15,271 nucleotides of DNA from an uncultured Collinsella sp. GTDB lineage: Bacteria > Actinomycetota > Coriobacteriia > Coriobacteriales > Coriobacteriaceae. The stretch lies in the NCBI GenBank assembly GCA_959599615.1, contig CAUGKA010000034.1, positions 1 through 15,271 of the forward strand, read 5' to 3'. The position numbers and the translations under genes are program-made. Positions within the stretch are counted from its first letter, which is position 1; each line of letters begins with the position of its first letter. Positions 8,136 to 14,396 of this stretch are shown in pieces. Below the pieces are notes generated by a model. The model had not been told where the DNA came from, searched no databases, and was given only the letters and a program-made list of their open reading frames with translations.

Positions 8136-8774
8136 GTGGCAAACGAGAGCAATAAGGAACTGACGAGTGTTTGGACGCCCGCCAACATCGTGACGTGCGT
8201 TCGCATCGTCTTTATCCCGGTGTTCATGATTGTGTCGGCGCTTTCTCACACGAGTGTTGCCGGTACAGATTGGAGCACCTTCGACGGCCCGCTCGCCGCC
8301 GCTGCCTTCATTCTGTACGTCATCCTGTCGTGCACCGATAAGGTTGACGGCTACCTGGCGCGCTCGCGCAACGAGATTACCGACTTCGGTAAATTCTTGG
8401 ACCCCATCGCCGACAAGCTGCTCGTATTCTCGGCCCTGCTGCTATTCTTGGACTTTGGTGCCGTGTCGGTTTGGTCCGTGTTCATCATCTTGTTCCGCGA
8501 GCTGCTGGTAAGCGCCCTGCGCATGGTTGCGAGTGCCGCCGGCGTGGTCGTTGCCGCCGATAAGCTTGGCAAGTACAAGACGGCGACCACGATGGTCTCC
8601 ATCTGCGGTTACCTGTGCGTCTTTGCGATGGCCGGCTTGCACCTTGGCCCGCTGGCGCTGACGCTCGGCATCTACTCGGTGTCGCGCTTCCTGTACGCCG
8701 TTGCCGTTGTCCTGACCGTTATCTCGGGCGCCCAGTACTTCTGGAACTGCCGCAAGATCGTCTTTTCGGTCTAG
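8136..8774 (+). CDS. pgsA: CDP-diacylglycerol-glycerol-3-phosphate 3-phosphatidyltransferase
   Basis: This membrane enzyme makes phosphatidylglycerol-phosphate from CDP-diacylglycerol and glycerol-3-phosphate, the committed step to phosphatidylglycerol. It has 212 aa. It carries the complete CDP-alcohol phosphotransferase signature D-x2-DG-x2-AR-x8-G-x3-D-x3-D: D68, D71, G72, A75, R76, G85, D89, D93. The opening TPANIVTCVRIVFIPVF is typical of PgsA, and four to five hydrophobic segments surround the motif. The start is GTG at 8136, with AGGAG at 8125-8129 (overlapping the rimO stop) 6 nt upstream. It precedes cinA by 6 nt. The pgsA-cinA-recA order is widespread in Gram-positive bacteria and supports PgsA over other CDP-alcohol transferases. 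Confidence 0.94.
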   Translation: MANESNKELTSVWTPANIVTCVRIVFIPVFMIVSALSHTSVAGTDWSTFDGPLAAAAFILYVILSCTDKVDGYLARSRNEITDFGKFLDPIADKLLVFSALLLFLDFGAVSVWSVFIILFRELLVSALRMVASAAGVVVAADKLGKYKTATTMVSICGYLCVFAMAGLHLGPLALTLGIYSVSRFLYAVAVVLTVISGAQYFWNCRKIVFSV

Positions 8775-8780
8775 GTTCTG

Positions 8781-9317
8781 GTGGGTATGACGGACTCTTT
8801 TGAGCAGATTTCCGCACATAACGAGGAGCTGGCGCGTCATATTGTCGAGCGCGCGAGCGCTCGGGGCGTGACGGTTTCGACGGCTGAGTCGCTGACAGCA
8901 GGTATGATCGCCTCGACGATTGCCGATATCCCGGGCGCCTCGGCGGTGCTGCGTGGCGGTGCGGTGACCTACTGCGATGAGATCAAGCATCGCGTTTTGG
9001 GTGTTGATCAGGAGACGCTCGACCGCTATACCGCGGTGTCGCATCAGACCGCGCGCGAGATGGCGGCGCGTTCGCTGGAGCTGTACCAGAGCGATATTGC
9101 AGTGAGCGCAACGGGTTATGCCGGCCCCGGCGGCGGCACTGAGGACGATCCGGCTGGCACTTTCTATATTGGCTGGGCGTATCGCGCGGCTGATGGGGAA
9201 GTGCCGGTCGTGGACTCTGTGCGCTGCCACTATGAGGGCGACCGTTCGTGTGTTCGTGCCCATGCGGTCGCGGAGGCATTGGGACGCATTGCCCTTGTGC
9301 TTAACTCTATGGAATAG
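8781..9317 (+). CDS. pncC: CinA C-terminal domain protein (PncC-type NMN amidohydrolase)
   Basis: It probably removes the amide from nicotinamide mononucleotide, giving nicotinate mononucleotide in pyridine-nucleotide salvage. Only the C-terminal CinA domain is present: 178 aa against about 410 for full-length CinA. Family motifs are TAESLTAG (34-41), TYCDEIKH (63-70), VSHQTAREMA (87-96) and SATGYAGPGGGT (109-120). Two starts are possible, GTG at 8781 or ATG at 8787. TAGG at 8772-8775 is better spaced for the GTG, while the ATG would drop two residues. The gene follows pgsA by 6 nt and is the last of the rnj cluster, with a hairpin terminator 7 nt after its stop. Its place before recA is the classic cinA-recA order. 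Enzyme activity is inferred from family. Confidence 0.92.
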   Translation: MGMTDSFEQISAHNEELARHIVERASARGVTVSTAESLTAGMIASTIADIPGASAVLRGGAVTYCDEIKHRVLGVDQETLDRYTAVSHQTAREMAARSLELYQSDIAVSATGYAGPGGGTEDDPAGTFYIGWAYRAADGEVPVVDSVRCHYEGDRSCVRAHAVAEALGRIALVLNSME

Positions 9318-9324
9318 ACGTGTT

Positions 9325-9348
9325 TTAAGGGGCCTTCGGGCCCCTTAA
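9325..9348 (+). terminator. Hairpin terminator after cinA/pncC
   Basis: A perfect 10-bp stem TTAAGGGGCC/GGCCCCTTAA encloses a stable TTCG tetraloop. It lies 7 nt after the cinA stop. The T-run that follows is poor (TTAATTG), so termination may be partial or factor-assisted. It separates the rnj-cinA cluster from the recA unit. Confidence 0.8.
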
Positions 9349-9515
9349 TTGTGGAGATAGGGACCCCTGACGAATTTAGCGTTTGCGCTGGTCATAGGTG
9401 TATTTTTGCCTTTCTTGTTCTTATTTGCCCCTTTGTGGTCAAGCATTTGGTCAGTGTTAGGTCGGCGTTTGGTTGGGTTTTGGAAAGACTGCCTGCATAT
9501 GATTTATCTGAACGG

Positions 9516-9544
9516 TTGACCACGAACAGCCGTTCGTTTATTAT
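9516..9544 (+). promoter_or_regulatory. recA promoter
   Basis: A -35 TTGACC (9516-9521) and a -10 TATTAT (9539-9544) are separated by exactly 17 bp, each one base off consensus. The expected transcription start is near 9551, giving a 5' leader of about 25 nt before the recA ATG at 9575. Confidence 0.85.
9522..9537. promoter_or_regulatory. LexA (SOS) operator in the recA promoter
   Basis: ACGAACAGCCGTTCGT has perfect 6-bp arms and fits the Gram-positive GAAC-N4-GTTC LexA/DinR box. It fills the spacer between the -35 and -10 of the recA promoter, so bound LexA would block RNA polymerase. This predicts SOS induction of recA and the downstream recX. Confidence 0.88.
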
Positions 9545-9562
9545 CGATGCAGGTTGTTAAGA

Positions 9563-9567
9563 GGAGG
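9563..9567 (+). promoter_or_regulatory. Shine-Dalgarno fixing the recA ATG
   Basis: GGAGG within AGAGGAGGG lies 7 nt before the ATG at 9575. It rules out the in-frame TTG at 9554, which would place this site inside the coding region. Confidence 0.85.
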
Positions 9568-9574
9568 GCTTTTC

Positions 9575-10723
9575 ATGGCCAAGAATTCAGGTCCCGTACG
9601 TACCGTTCATGCTCGCACGACGGGTAAAGAGCGCGATGAGATGATCGCCACCACCAAGGCCGAGATCGAGAAGAAATTCGGCCAGGGTTCCATCATGAGG
9701 TACGGCGACGGTGGCCCCGAGCTCGAGGTCGAGGCCATCCCTACGGGCGCTCTGGCACTCGATGCCGCTCTGGGTATCGGCGGTGTGCCGCGCGGCCGCA
9801 TCGTCGAGATTTACGGTCCTGAGTCCTCCGGTAAGACGACGCTTTCGCTTGAGATCCTGGCCGAGGCCCAGGCAATGGGTGGCGTGGTGGCATTTATCGA
9901 TGCCGAGCACGCGCTCGATCCCACGTATGCCGCGCGCATTGGCGTGGATATCGACGAGGTACTGATTTCCCAGCCTGATACGGGTGAGCAGGCGCTCGAG
10001 ATTGTTGACATGCTCGTGCGTTCCGGCGCCATCGATGCCATCGTCGTCGACTCCGTCGCCGCGCTGACCCCGCGTGCCGAGATCGAGGGAGAGATCGGCG
10101 ATACCACGGTCGGTTTGCAAGCTCGCCTGATGAGTCAGGCGCTCCGCAAGCTCGCCGGCTCGCTGTCCAAGTCCAACACGACATGCATCTTCATTAACCA
10201 GCTGCGAGAGAAGATCGGCGTCATGTTCGGCAACCCCGAGACCACGACGGGCGGCCGCGCCCTTAAGTTCTTCTCTTCGGTGCGTATCGACATTCGCCGC
10301 ATCGACAGCATTAAGCTTAAGGATGAGGTTATCGGTAACCGCGTGCGCGCCAAGGTCGTTAAGAACAAGGTGGCAGCTCCGTTCCGTTCTGCTGAGTTCG
10401 ACATCATGTACGGTACGGGCATCTCTAAGGAGGGCTCGATTCTGGACATGGCTGTCGAGTGCGGCATCTGCAAGAAGATGGGCTCCTGGTTTGCCTATGG
10501 CGAGGACAAGCTCGGCAACGGTCGCGAGGCCGCCAAGGCGTTCCTGCGCGAACACCCTGATTGCGCCGACGAGATTGAGCATAAGGTCCGCCTTGCCTGC
10601 GGGCTTGAGTTTGACGACGATGCTCCATCCGAGGTCGAGCTGACCGATCAGCCTGCGCCTGAGGAGTTTGACGAGCTTTACGCCATCGATGGTTCCGCCA
10701 TGCTCGATGATGACGACGAGTAG
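9575..10723 (+). CDS. recA: Recombinase RecA
   Basis: RecA is a DNA-dependent ATPase that forms filaments on single-stranded DNA, drives strand exchange and triggers LexA self-cleavage. It has 382 aa. Walker A is GPESSGKTT (81-89) and Walker B ends in AIVVDS (155-160). Loop L1 lies around LTPRAEIEGEIGD (164-176) and loop L2 from INQLREKIGVMFGNPETT (207-224). The C-terminus is a strongly acidic tail ending in DDDDE, typical of bacterial RecA. About ten extra residues precede the usual N-terminal helix (AEIEKKFGQGSIMRYGD). The ATG at 9575 is chosen for its strong Shine-Dalgarno. It has its own promoter with an SOS box and is followed after 11 nt by recX, a conserved pair. Confidence 0.99.
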   Translation: MAKNSGPVRTVHARTTGKERDEMIATTKAEIEKKFGQGSIMRYGDGGPELEVEAIPTGALALDAALGIGGVPRGRIVEIYGPESSGKTTLSLEILAEAQAMGGVVAFIDAEHALDPTYAARIGVDIDEVLISQPDTGEQALEIVDMLVRSGAIDAIVVDSVAALTPRAEIEGEIGDTTVGLQARLMSQALRKLAGSLSKSNTTCIFINQLREKIGVMFGNPETTTGGRALKFFSSVRIDIRRIDSIKLKDEVIGNRVRAKVVKNKVAAPFRSAEFDIMYGTGISKEGSILDMAVECGICKKMGSWFAYGEDKLGNGREAAKAFLREHPDCADEIEHKVRLACGLEFDDDAPSEVELTDQPAPEEFDELYAIDGSAMLDDDDE

Positions 10724-10734
10724 CGGTTGCGCTC

Positions 10735-11427
10735 ATGTCGTATACGGTGACCGAGGCCACGGTCGTCTTTCCCGATAAGAAGGCGGCCTCCTCGTTCTCG
10801 AGCGGGTATGCGTCCAAAAAGCCTTGCGCACATATCGATTGTGAGCTTGAGGGCGGTTTTGAGCGGTCCATTTGGATTCCCGTGCGGGTCGCGCGCCTGT
10901 ATGTCAAAAATCGCCCCGATCTTCCCTGTGATTGGGACAACTTTCGTGAGGCGGTGCAGCTCGTCGAGCGTAAATGTGCACTTACCATGGTGACCGAGAT
11001 GTTATCGCGCCGCGACCATGCGACGGGCGAGGTCCGTGACAAGCTGGCTCGCTACGGCTTTCACCAGACCGCAATCGATTTCGCCGTCGAGCGCGCCACC
11101 GAGTATCGCTTTTTAGACGAGAACCGCTTTTGCTCGTACTTTATCGAGGAGCGCAAGCGGCGCGGTTGGGGACAGCGCAAAATCGAGACCGAGCTCAAGC
11201 GCCGTCATGTCGTGCTCGATGACATTCCCGGTTATCCCGAGGATTATTTTGCCGTCGAAGACGATTTGGCGCGTGCGTCAGCCCTGCTCGCCAAGCGGCG
11301 TGTTCCAGAGACGCGCGGATTCGAAAAACTGGTTCGGTTTTTGATGGGCAAGGGCTTCTCGTATCATATCGCCGCCGATGCCGTTAAGGCACGTCTCGAT
11401 GCCGAACGCGAGGAATGTGCGGTTTAG
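10735..11427 (+). CDS. recX: RecA regulator RecX
   Basis: RecX binds RecA filaments and limits their growth and ATPase activity. It has 230 aa. The recognisable core of three-helix repeats begins at about residue 78 (ERKCALTMVTEMLSRRDHAT), has the family signature FLDENRFCSYFIEERKRRGW (126-145) plus QRKIETELKRR (147-157), and ends with GFEKLVRFLMGKGFSY (195-210). The first 75 residues are divergent and resemble the small beta-rich N-terminal part of Firmicute RecX. No Shine-Dalgarno precedes the ATG, which sits 11 nt after the recA stop. Expression is therefore probably by translational coupling, giving low RecX relative to RecA. The recA SOS promoter is likely to drive it. No clear terminator follows. 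Confidence 0.93.
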   Translation: MSYTVTEATVVFPDKKAASSFSSGYASKKPCAHIDCELEGGFERSIWIPVRVARLYVKNRPDLPCDWDNFREAVQLVERKCALTMVTEMLSRRDHATGEVRDKLARYGFHQTAIDFAVERATEYRFLDENRFCSYFIEERKRRGWGQRKIETELKRRHVVLDDIPGYPEDYFAVEDDLARASALLAKRRVPETRGFEKLVRFLMGKGFSYHIAADAVKARLDAEREECAV

Positions 11428-11489
11428 GCGTATGCGTTTTGTGGCCCTGCCGCTCACCGTGTTTTAGCCGCCGTGTTGGGGGCATTTAT

Positions 11490-11518
11490 TTGACAGTTGT
11501 TGTGGTTCAACGTACGAT
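11490..11518 (+). promoter_or_regulatory. rny promoter
   Basis: A perfect -35 TTGACA (11490-11495) and a -10 TACGAT (11513-11518) are separated by 17 bp. The -10 is of a form common in GC-rich actinobacteria. The predicted start near 11525 leaves an untranslated leader of about 160 nt before rny. Confidence 0.82.
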
Positions 11519-11547
11519 AAACAGCGTCATTTGCTTTGTGATATGTG

Positions 11548-11562
11548 CTCATCTGTGATGAG
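11548..11562 (+). other. Small hairpin in the rny leader
   Basis: CTCATC and GATGAG form a 6-bp stem with a 3-nt loop, followed by a T-rich run (TTTGTTTATATGTTTATC). It lies about 25 nt after the predicted transcript start. It could be a weak terminator or an RNA-protein site; no assignment is made. Confidence 0.45.
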
Positions 11563-11623
11563 TTTGTTTATATGTTTATCTGTATCCGACCCGCATAAGC
11601 TGCGCCCATATTACTCAAATGTC

Positions 11624-11649
11624 GCGAGCCGTTCGTAAGGACGGTTCGC
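11624..11649 (+). other. Hairpin before the rny ribosome-binding site
   Basis: GCGAGCCGT and ACGGTTCGC pair over 9 bp with one G-U, around an 8-nt loop. TTTGTTGTG follows, so the shape resembles an intrinsic terminator placed inside the leader. The rny Shine-Dalgarno begins about 25 nt downstream. An attenuator or an RNase-sensitive autoregulatory element is possible. Confidence 0.55.
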
Positions 11650-11673
11650 TTTGTTGTGTAACGAATCCATAAA

Positions 11674-11679
11674 AAGGAG
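11674..11679 (+). promoter_or_regulatory. Shine-Dalgarno fixing the rny ATG
   Basis: AAGGAG lies 5 nt before the ATG at 11685. An in-frame GTG at 11679 overlaps this site and is therefore not the start. Confidence 0.82.
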
Positions 11680-11684
11680 TGAGC

Positions 11685-13235
11685 ATGCCTATCATCGCAG
11701 CGCTCGTTGGCATCGTTTTGGGTGCCATCGCCGCCATTGCCTACATGCGCACCGCCAAGCAGGGTAGTCTTCACGAGGCCGACGAAAAAATCCAGTCGGC
11801 ACACGCACAGGCTGAGTCCCTGATCGGTGATGCTAAGCGTCAGGCCGAGACCCTCAAAAAAGAGGCTCTGCTCGAGGCTAAAGAGGAGATCATCAAGAAC
11901 AAGCAGGCCGCCGAGGCCGAGGACAAGCAGCGTAAGAACGAGATTCGTACGCTCGAGAACCGCGTGATGCAGCGCGAGGAATCCCTTGATCGCCGCAACG
12001 ACGCTCTCGACAAGCGCGAGCATCAGCTGTCCAGCCAGGCCGGTCAGGTCGAGAAGCGCTCCCGTGAGCTCGAGGAGCTCTGTGCAAAGCAGACCTCCGA
12101 GCTCGAGCGTATCGCCGACCTTACCCGCGAGGACGCCCACAAGGAGCTCCTCGATAAGGTTCGCGGCGAGGTCACCCACGAGGCCGCCACGATCATTCGC
12201 GAGTCCGAGCAGCAGGTTCGCGCCGAGTGCCACAAGACCGCCCAGGAGATTCTGTCTCTGGCGATTCAGCGCTGCGCTGCCGACCACACTGCCGAGGTTA
12301 CCGTTACCTCCGTGCACATTCCCTCTGATGACCTCAAGGGCCGTATCATCGGTCGCGAGGGTCGCAACATCCGGACCTTCGAGCAGGTTTCCGGCGTCAA
12401 CCTCGTGATCGACGACACGCCCGAGACCGTCGTTCTTTCGAGCTTCGACCCGGTCCGTCGTGAGACCGCCCGTGTCGCCCTCGAGAACCTCATCGCCGAC
12501 GGCCGCATTCACCCTGCCCGTATCGAGGAGATGTATCACAAGGCCGCCGACCTGGTTCAGCAGCGCGTGCGCGAGGCTGGCGAGCAGGCTGCCTTCGATA
12601 CCGGCATCCACGATCTGCACCCCGAGATCGTCAAGACCCTTGGTGCCCTGCGCTACCGTACCTCGTTTGGTCAGAACGTGCTTCAGCATTCCCTCGAGGT
12701 CTCTGATCTGTGCGGCGTGATGGCTTCCGAGCTTGGCCTGGACGTTGTGACCGCCAAGCGCGCCGGCCTGCTTCATGACCTGGGCAAGGCAATCGACCAC
12801 GACGTCGAGGGCCCGCATGCCGTCATCGGCGCCGAGCTTGCCCGCCGTTATGGCGAGAAGCCCGTTATCGTCCACGCTATTGAGGCTCACCATGCCGATG
12901 TCGACCCCAACACGGTGCTCGATGTCCTGGTGCAGGCCGCCGATGCTGTCTCTGCCTCTCGCCCCGGTGCCCGTCGCGAGTCTGCCGAGAACTACATCAA
13001 GCGTCTTGAGAAGCTCGAGGAGATCGCCAACTCCCATGACGGCGTCGAACGTACCTATGCCATGCAGGCCGGTCGCGAGGTCCACGTCATGGTCCAGCCG
13101 GACAAGATCTCCGATGCCCAGTCCACGGTCCTGGCTCACGATATCGCCCATCAGATCGAGGAAGAGATGGAGTATCCCGGTCAGGTGCGCGTCGTCGTGA
13201 TTCGCGAGAGCCGCGCTGTCGATATCGCTAAATAA
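11685..13235 (+). CDS. rny: Ribonuclease Y
   Basis: RNase Y is a membrane-anchored endonuclease that starts bulk mRNA decay. The 516 aa match the usual length. Residues 2-21 form the single N-terminal membrane anchor. A long charged coiled coil runs to about 190 (EAKEEIIKNKQAAEAEDKQR and similar). A KH RNA-binding domain follows with GRIIGREGRN (219-228). The HD phosphohydrolase domain carries LLHDLGKAID with catalytic H364 and D365 and the downstream AIEAHHADVD. The ATG has AAGGAG 5 nt upstream. The next gene begins one base after its stop. A strong promoter and a structured leader precede it, so its expression may be controlled after transcription begins. RNase J lies at the other end of the window. 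Confidence 0.98.
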   Translation: MPIIAALVGIVLGAIAAIAYMRTAKQGSLHEADEKIQSAHAQAESLIGDAKRQAETLKKEALLEAKEEIIKNKQAAEAEDKQRKNEIRTLENRVMQREESLDRRNDALDKREHQLSSQAGQVEKRSRELEELCAKQTSELERIADLTREDAHKELLDKVRGEVTHEAATIIRESEQQVRAECHKTAQEILSLAIQRCAADHTAEVTVTSVHIPSDDLKGRIIGREGRNIRTFEQVSGVNLVIDDTPETVVLSSFDPVRRETARVALENLIADGRIHPARIEEMYHKAADLVQQRVREAGEQAAFDTGIHDLHPEIVKTLGALRYRTSFGQNVLQHSLEVSDLCGVMASELGLDVVTAKRAGLLHDLGKAIDHDVEGPHAVIGAELARRYGEKPVIVHAIEAHHADVDPNTVLDVLVQAADAVSASRPGARRESAENYIKRLEKLEEIANSHDGVERTYAMQAGREVHVMVQPDKISDAQSTVLAHDIAHQIEEEMEYPGQVRVVVIRESRAVDIAK

Positions 13236-13236
13236 C

Positions 13237-14322
13237 ATGAGCGACGCGAACGAGCTCATCTCATTTATCGCGTCGATGTCGGGGGAGGGCAACCTTCGCG
13301 TCGAGGAGAACCTTGGCGAGGGGTATGTCCGCCTCCGCGTTTCGGAGGCCGAGCGGCGCCAGGCTAAGCACGACATTCAGCATGTCGAGGACATCGTCAT
13401 CGAAATGCTCCGTAATGCTCGCGATGCCGGCGCCGACAAGGTCTATCTCGCCACGACCAAGGAAGATGGCGTCCGCACGCTTGTCTTTCTGGATAACGGT
13501 TCTGGCGTTCCGCAGGATATGCAAGAGCGAATCTTTGATGCCCGCGTTACCTCCAAGCTCGAGAGCATGAAGATGGACCGTTGGGGCGTTCACGGTCGTG
13601 GCATGGCATTGTTTTCGATTAAGCAGAACACCGACGAGGCCCGTGTGGTCACGTCCGGCGTCGATCTTGGTTCAGCCTTCAAGGTGAGCGTTGCGGCCGA
13701 CCGCCTCAGTGAGCGTGCCGATCAGTCCAGCTGGCCCCAGGCCGTCAAGGATGAGGACGGACGTTATGTCTGCGCTCGCGGTCCACATAATATTATTCGC
13801 GCTGCTTGTGAGTTTGCGCTCGAGGAGTTGCGTGGTTGCGATGTCTATCTCGGTTCTCCGTCTGAGATTGCCGCGACCCTTTATGCTCAAGCGTCAAGTC
13901 GGCTCGATACGTCTCGTCTCCTGTTCATTGATGACGAGAGCGAGCTTCCGGTTGTCGATCGTTTAGGCCTTGCTTCTGATGCCGAGGACTTTATCCGTAT
14001 TTGTTCGGGTTTGGGTCTTGAGATGTCCGAGCGCACGGCCCATCGCATTTTGGCAGGGCAGATTAAGCCCGTTCGCGGTGTGACCGCGCGTCTGCTGCGC
14101 GAGCGTGATTCGTCCTCGCATGCGCCGGCTCCTGTCGATCTCGCGAAGGATCGTCGCGGGCTACGTATTGCCAAGGATGACATGGCACAGTTTTCGCGCG
14201 CTGTGGAACGCGACTTTAATGACCTTGCCACCCGGTACTATTTCAACCTTTGCGGCGACCCAAAGATCCGTGTTTCGCGTGATCGAATCACCGTGACCTT
14301 TGATCTTGCCAAAGAGGAATAG
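13237..14322 (+). CDS. Soluble GHKL-type ATP-binding protein of unknown function
   Basis: I do not recognise a named family. The N-terminal half (about 45-155) is a GHKL (gyrase/Hsp90/histidine kinase/MutL) ATPase fold: N box EMLRNARDAG (E56, N60, D63), G1 box DNGSG (86-90) and a G2-like RWGVHGRGMALFSI (115-128). There is no membrane span, no phospho-accepting histidine domain and no receiver domain, so an ordinary sensor kinase is unlikely. Residues 200-361 match nothing I know; they contain FIDDESELPVVDRLGL and end in a strand-like IRVSRDRITVTFDL. The ATG lies one base after the rny stop with no Shine-Dalgarno, implying translational coupling to RNase Y. In B. subtilis this slot between rny and spoVS holds ymdB, a phosphodiesterase unrelated in sequence. 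A role with RNase Y or RNA turnover is inferred from position only. Confidence 0.88.
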   Translation: MSDANELISFIASMSGEGNLRVEENLGEGYVRLRVSEAERRQAKHDIQHVEDIVIEMLRNARDAGADKVYLATTKEDGVRTLVFLDNGSGVPQDMQERIFDARVTSKLESMKMDRWGVHGRGMALFSIKQNTDEARVVTSGVDLGSAFKVSVAADRLSERADQSSWPQAVKDEDGRYVCARGPHNIIRAACEFALEELRGCDVYLGSPSEIAATLYAQASSRLDTSRLLFIDDESELPVVDRLGLASDAEDFIRICSGLGLEMSERTAHRILAGQIKPVRGVTARLLRERDSSSHAPAPVDLAKDRRGLRIAKDDMAQFSRAVERDFNDLATRYYFNLCGDPKIRVSRDRITVTFDLAKEE

Positions 14323-14328
14323 TGCCTT

Positions 14329-14346
14329 TACCGAGTCCACTCGGTA
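14329..14346. promoter_or_regulatory. 18-bp palindrome upstream of spoVS
   Basis: TACCGAGT-CC-ACTCGGTA is a perfect palindrome with 8-bp arms and a 2-bp centre. It lies 6 nt after the ATPase stop and overlaps TACGAT (14345-14350), a possible -10 without a recognisable -35. It could be a dimeric repressor operator. As RNA it could fold into a 7-bp hairpin, but no T-run follows, so a terminator is unlikely. Confidence 0.55.
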
Positions 14347-14384
14347 CGATACAGTTATTGCAGTTAAAACGTACTTTTAAATGC

Positions 14385-14389
14385 AGGAG
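14385..14389 (+). promoter_or_regulatory. Shine-Dalgarno fixing the spoVS ATG
   Basis: AGGAG lies 7 nt before the ATG at 14397. The resulting N-terminus (MDCLKVSSKSSP) aligns with known SpoVS proteins from the first residues. Confidence 0.85.
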
Positions 14390-14396
14390 TTTCTTC

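Noticed and set aside
6222..8249. 675-codon antisense frame opposite yajQ and rimO
   Set aside because: It is a shadow of two well-supported genes, has no ribosome site, and its composition is that of reversed codons.
9378..9389. AGCG-TTTG-CGCT inverted repeat in the cinA-recA gap
   Set aside because: Four-base arms are expected by chance at this length, and nothing nearby supports a function.
9351..9560. 69-codon GTG frame between cinA and recA
   Set aside because: It starts right after the terminator, has no ribosome site and runs through the recA promoter and LexA box.
9554..9574. TTG at 9554 as the recA start
   Set aside because: It would place the strong GGAGG site inside the coding region; the ATG at 9575 has ideal spacing and a normal RecA N-terminus.
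11428..11489. Terminator after recX
   Set aside because: I looked for a GC-rich stem with a T-run; only a direct repeat of CCGTGTT and no convincing hairpin was found.
11568..13376. 602-codon antisense frame opposite rny
   Set aside because: It is a shadow of rny, whose KH and HD motifs are unambiguous on the + strand.
14322..14396. GTG at 14322 as the spoVS start (25 extra codons)
   Set aside because: The added residues do not match SpoVS, the palindrome lies in this stretch, and the ATG at 14397 has its own AGGAG.
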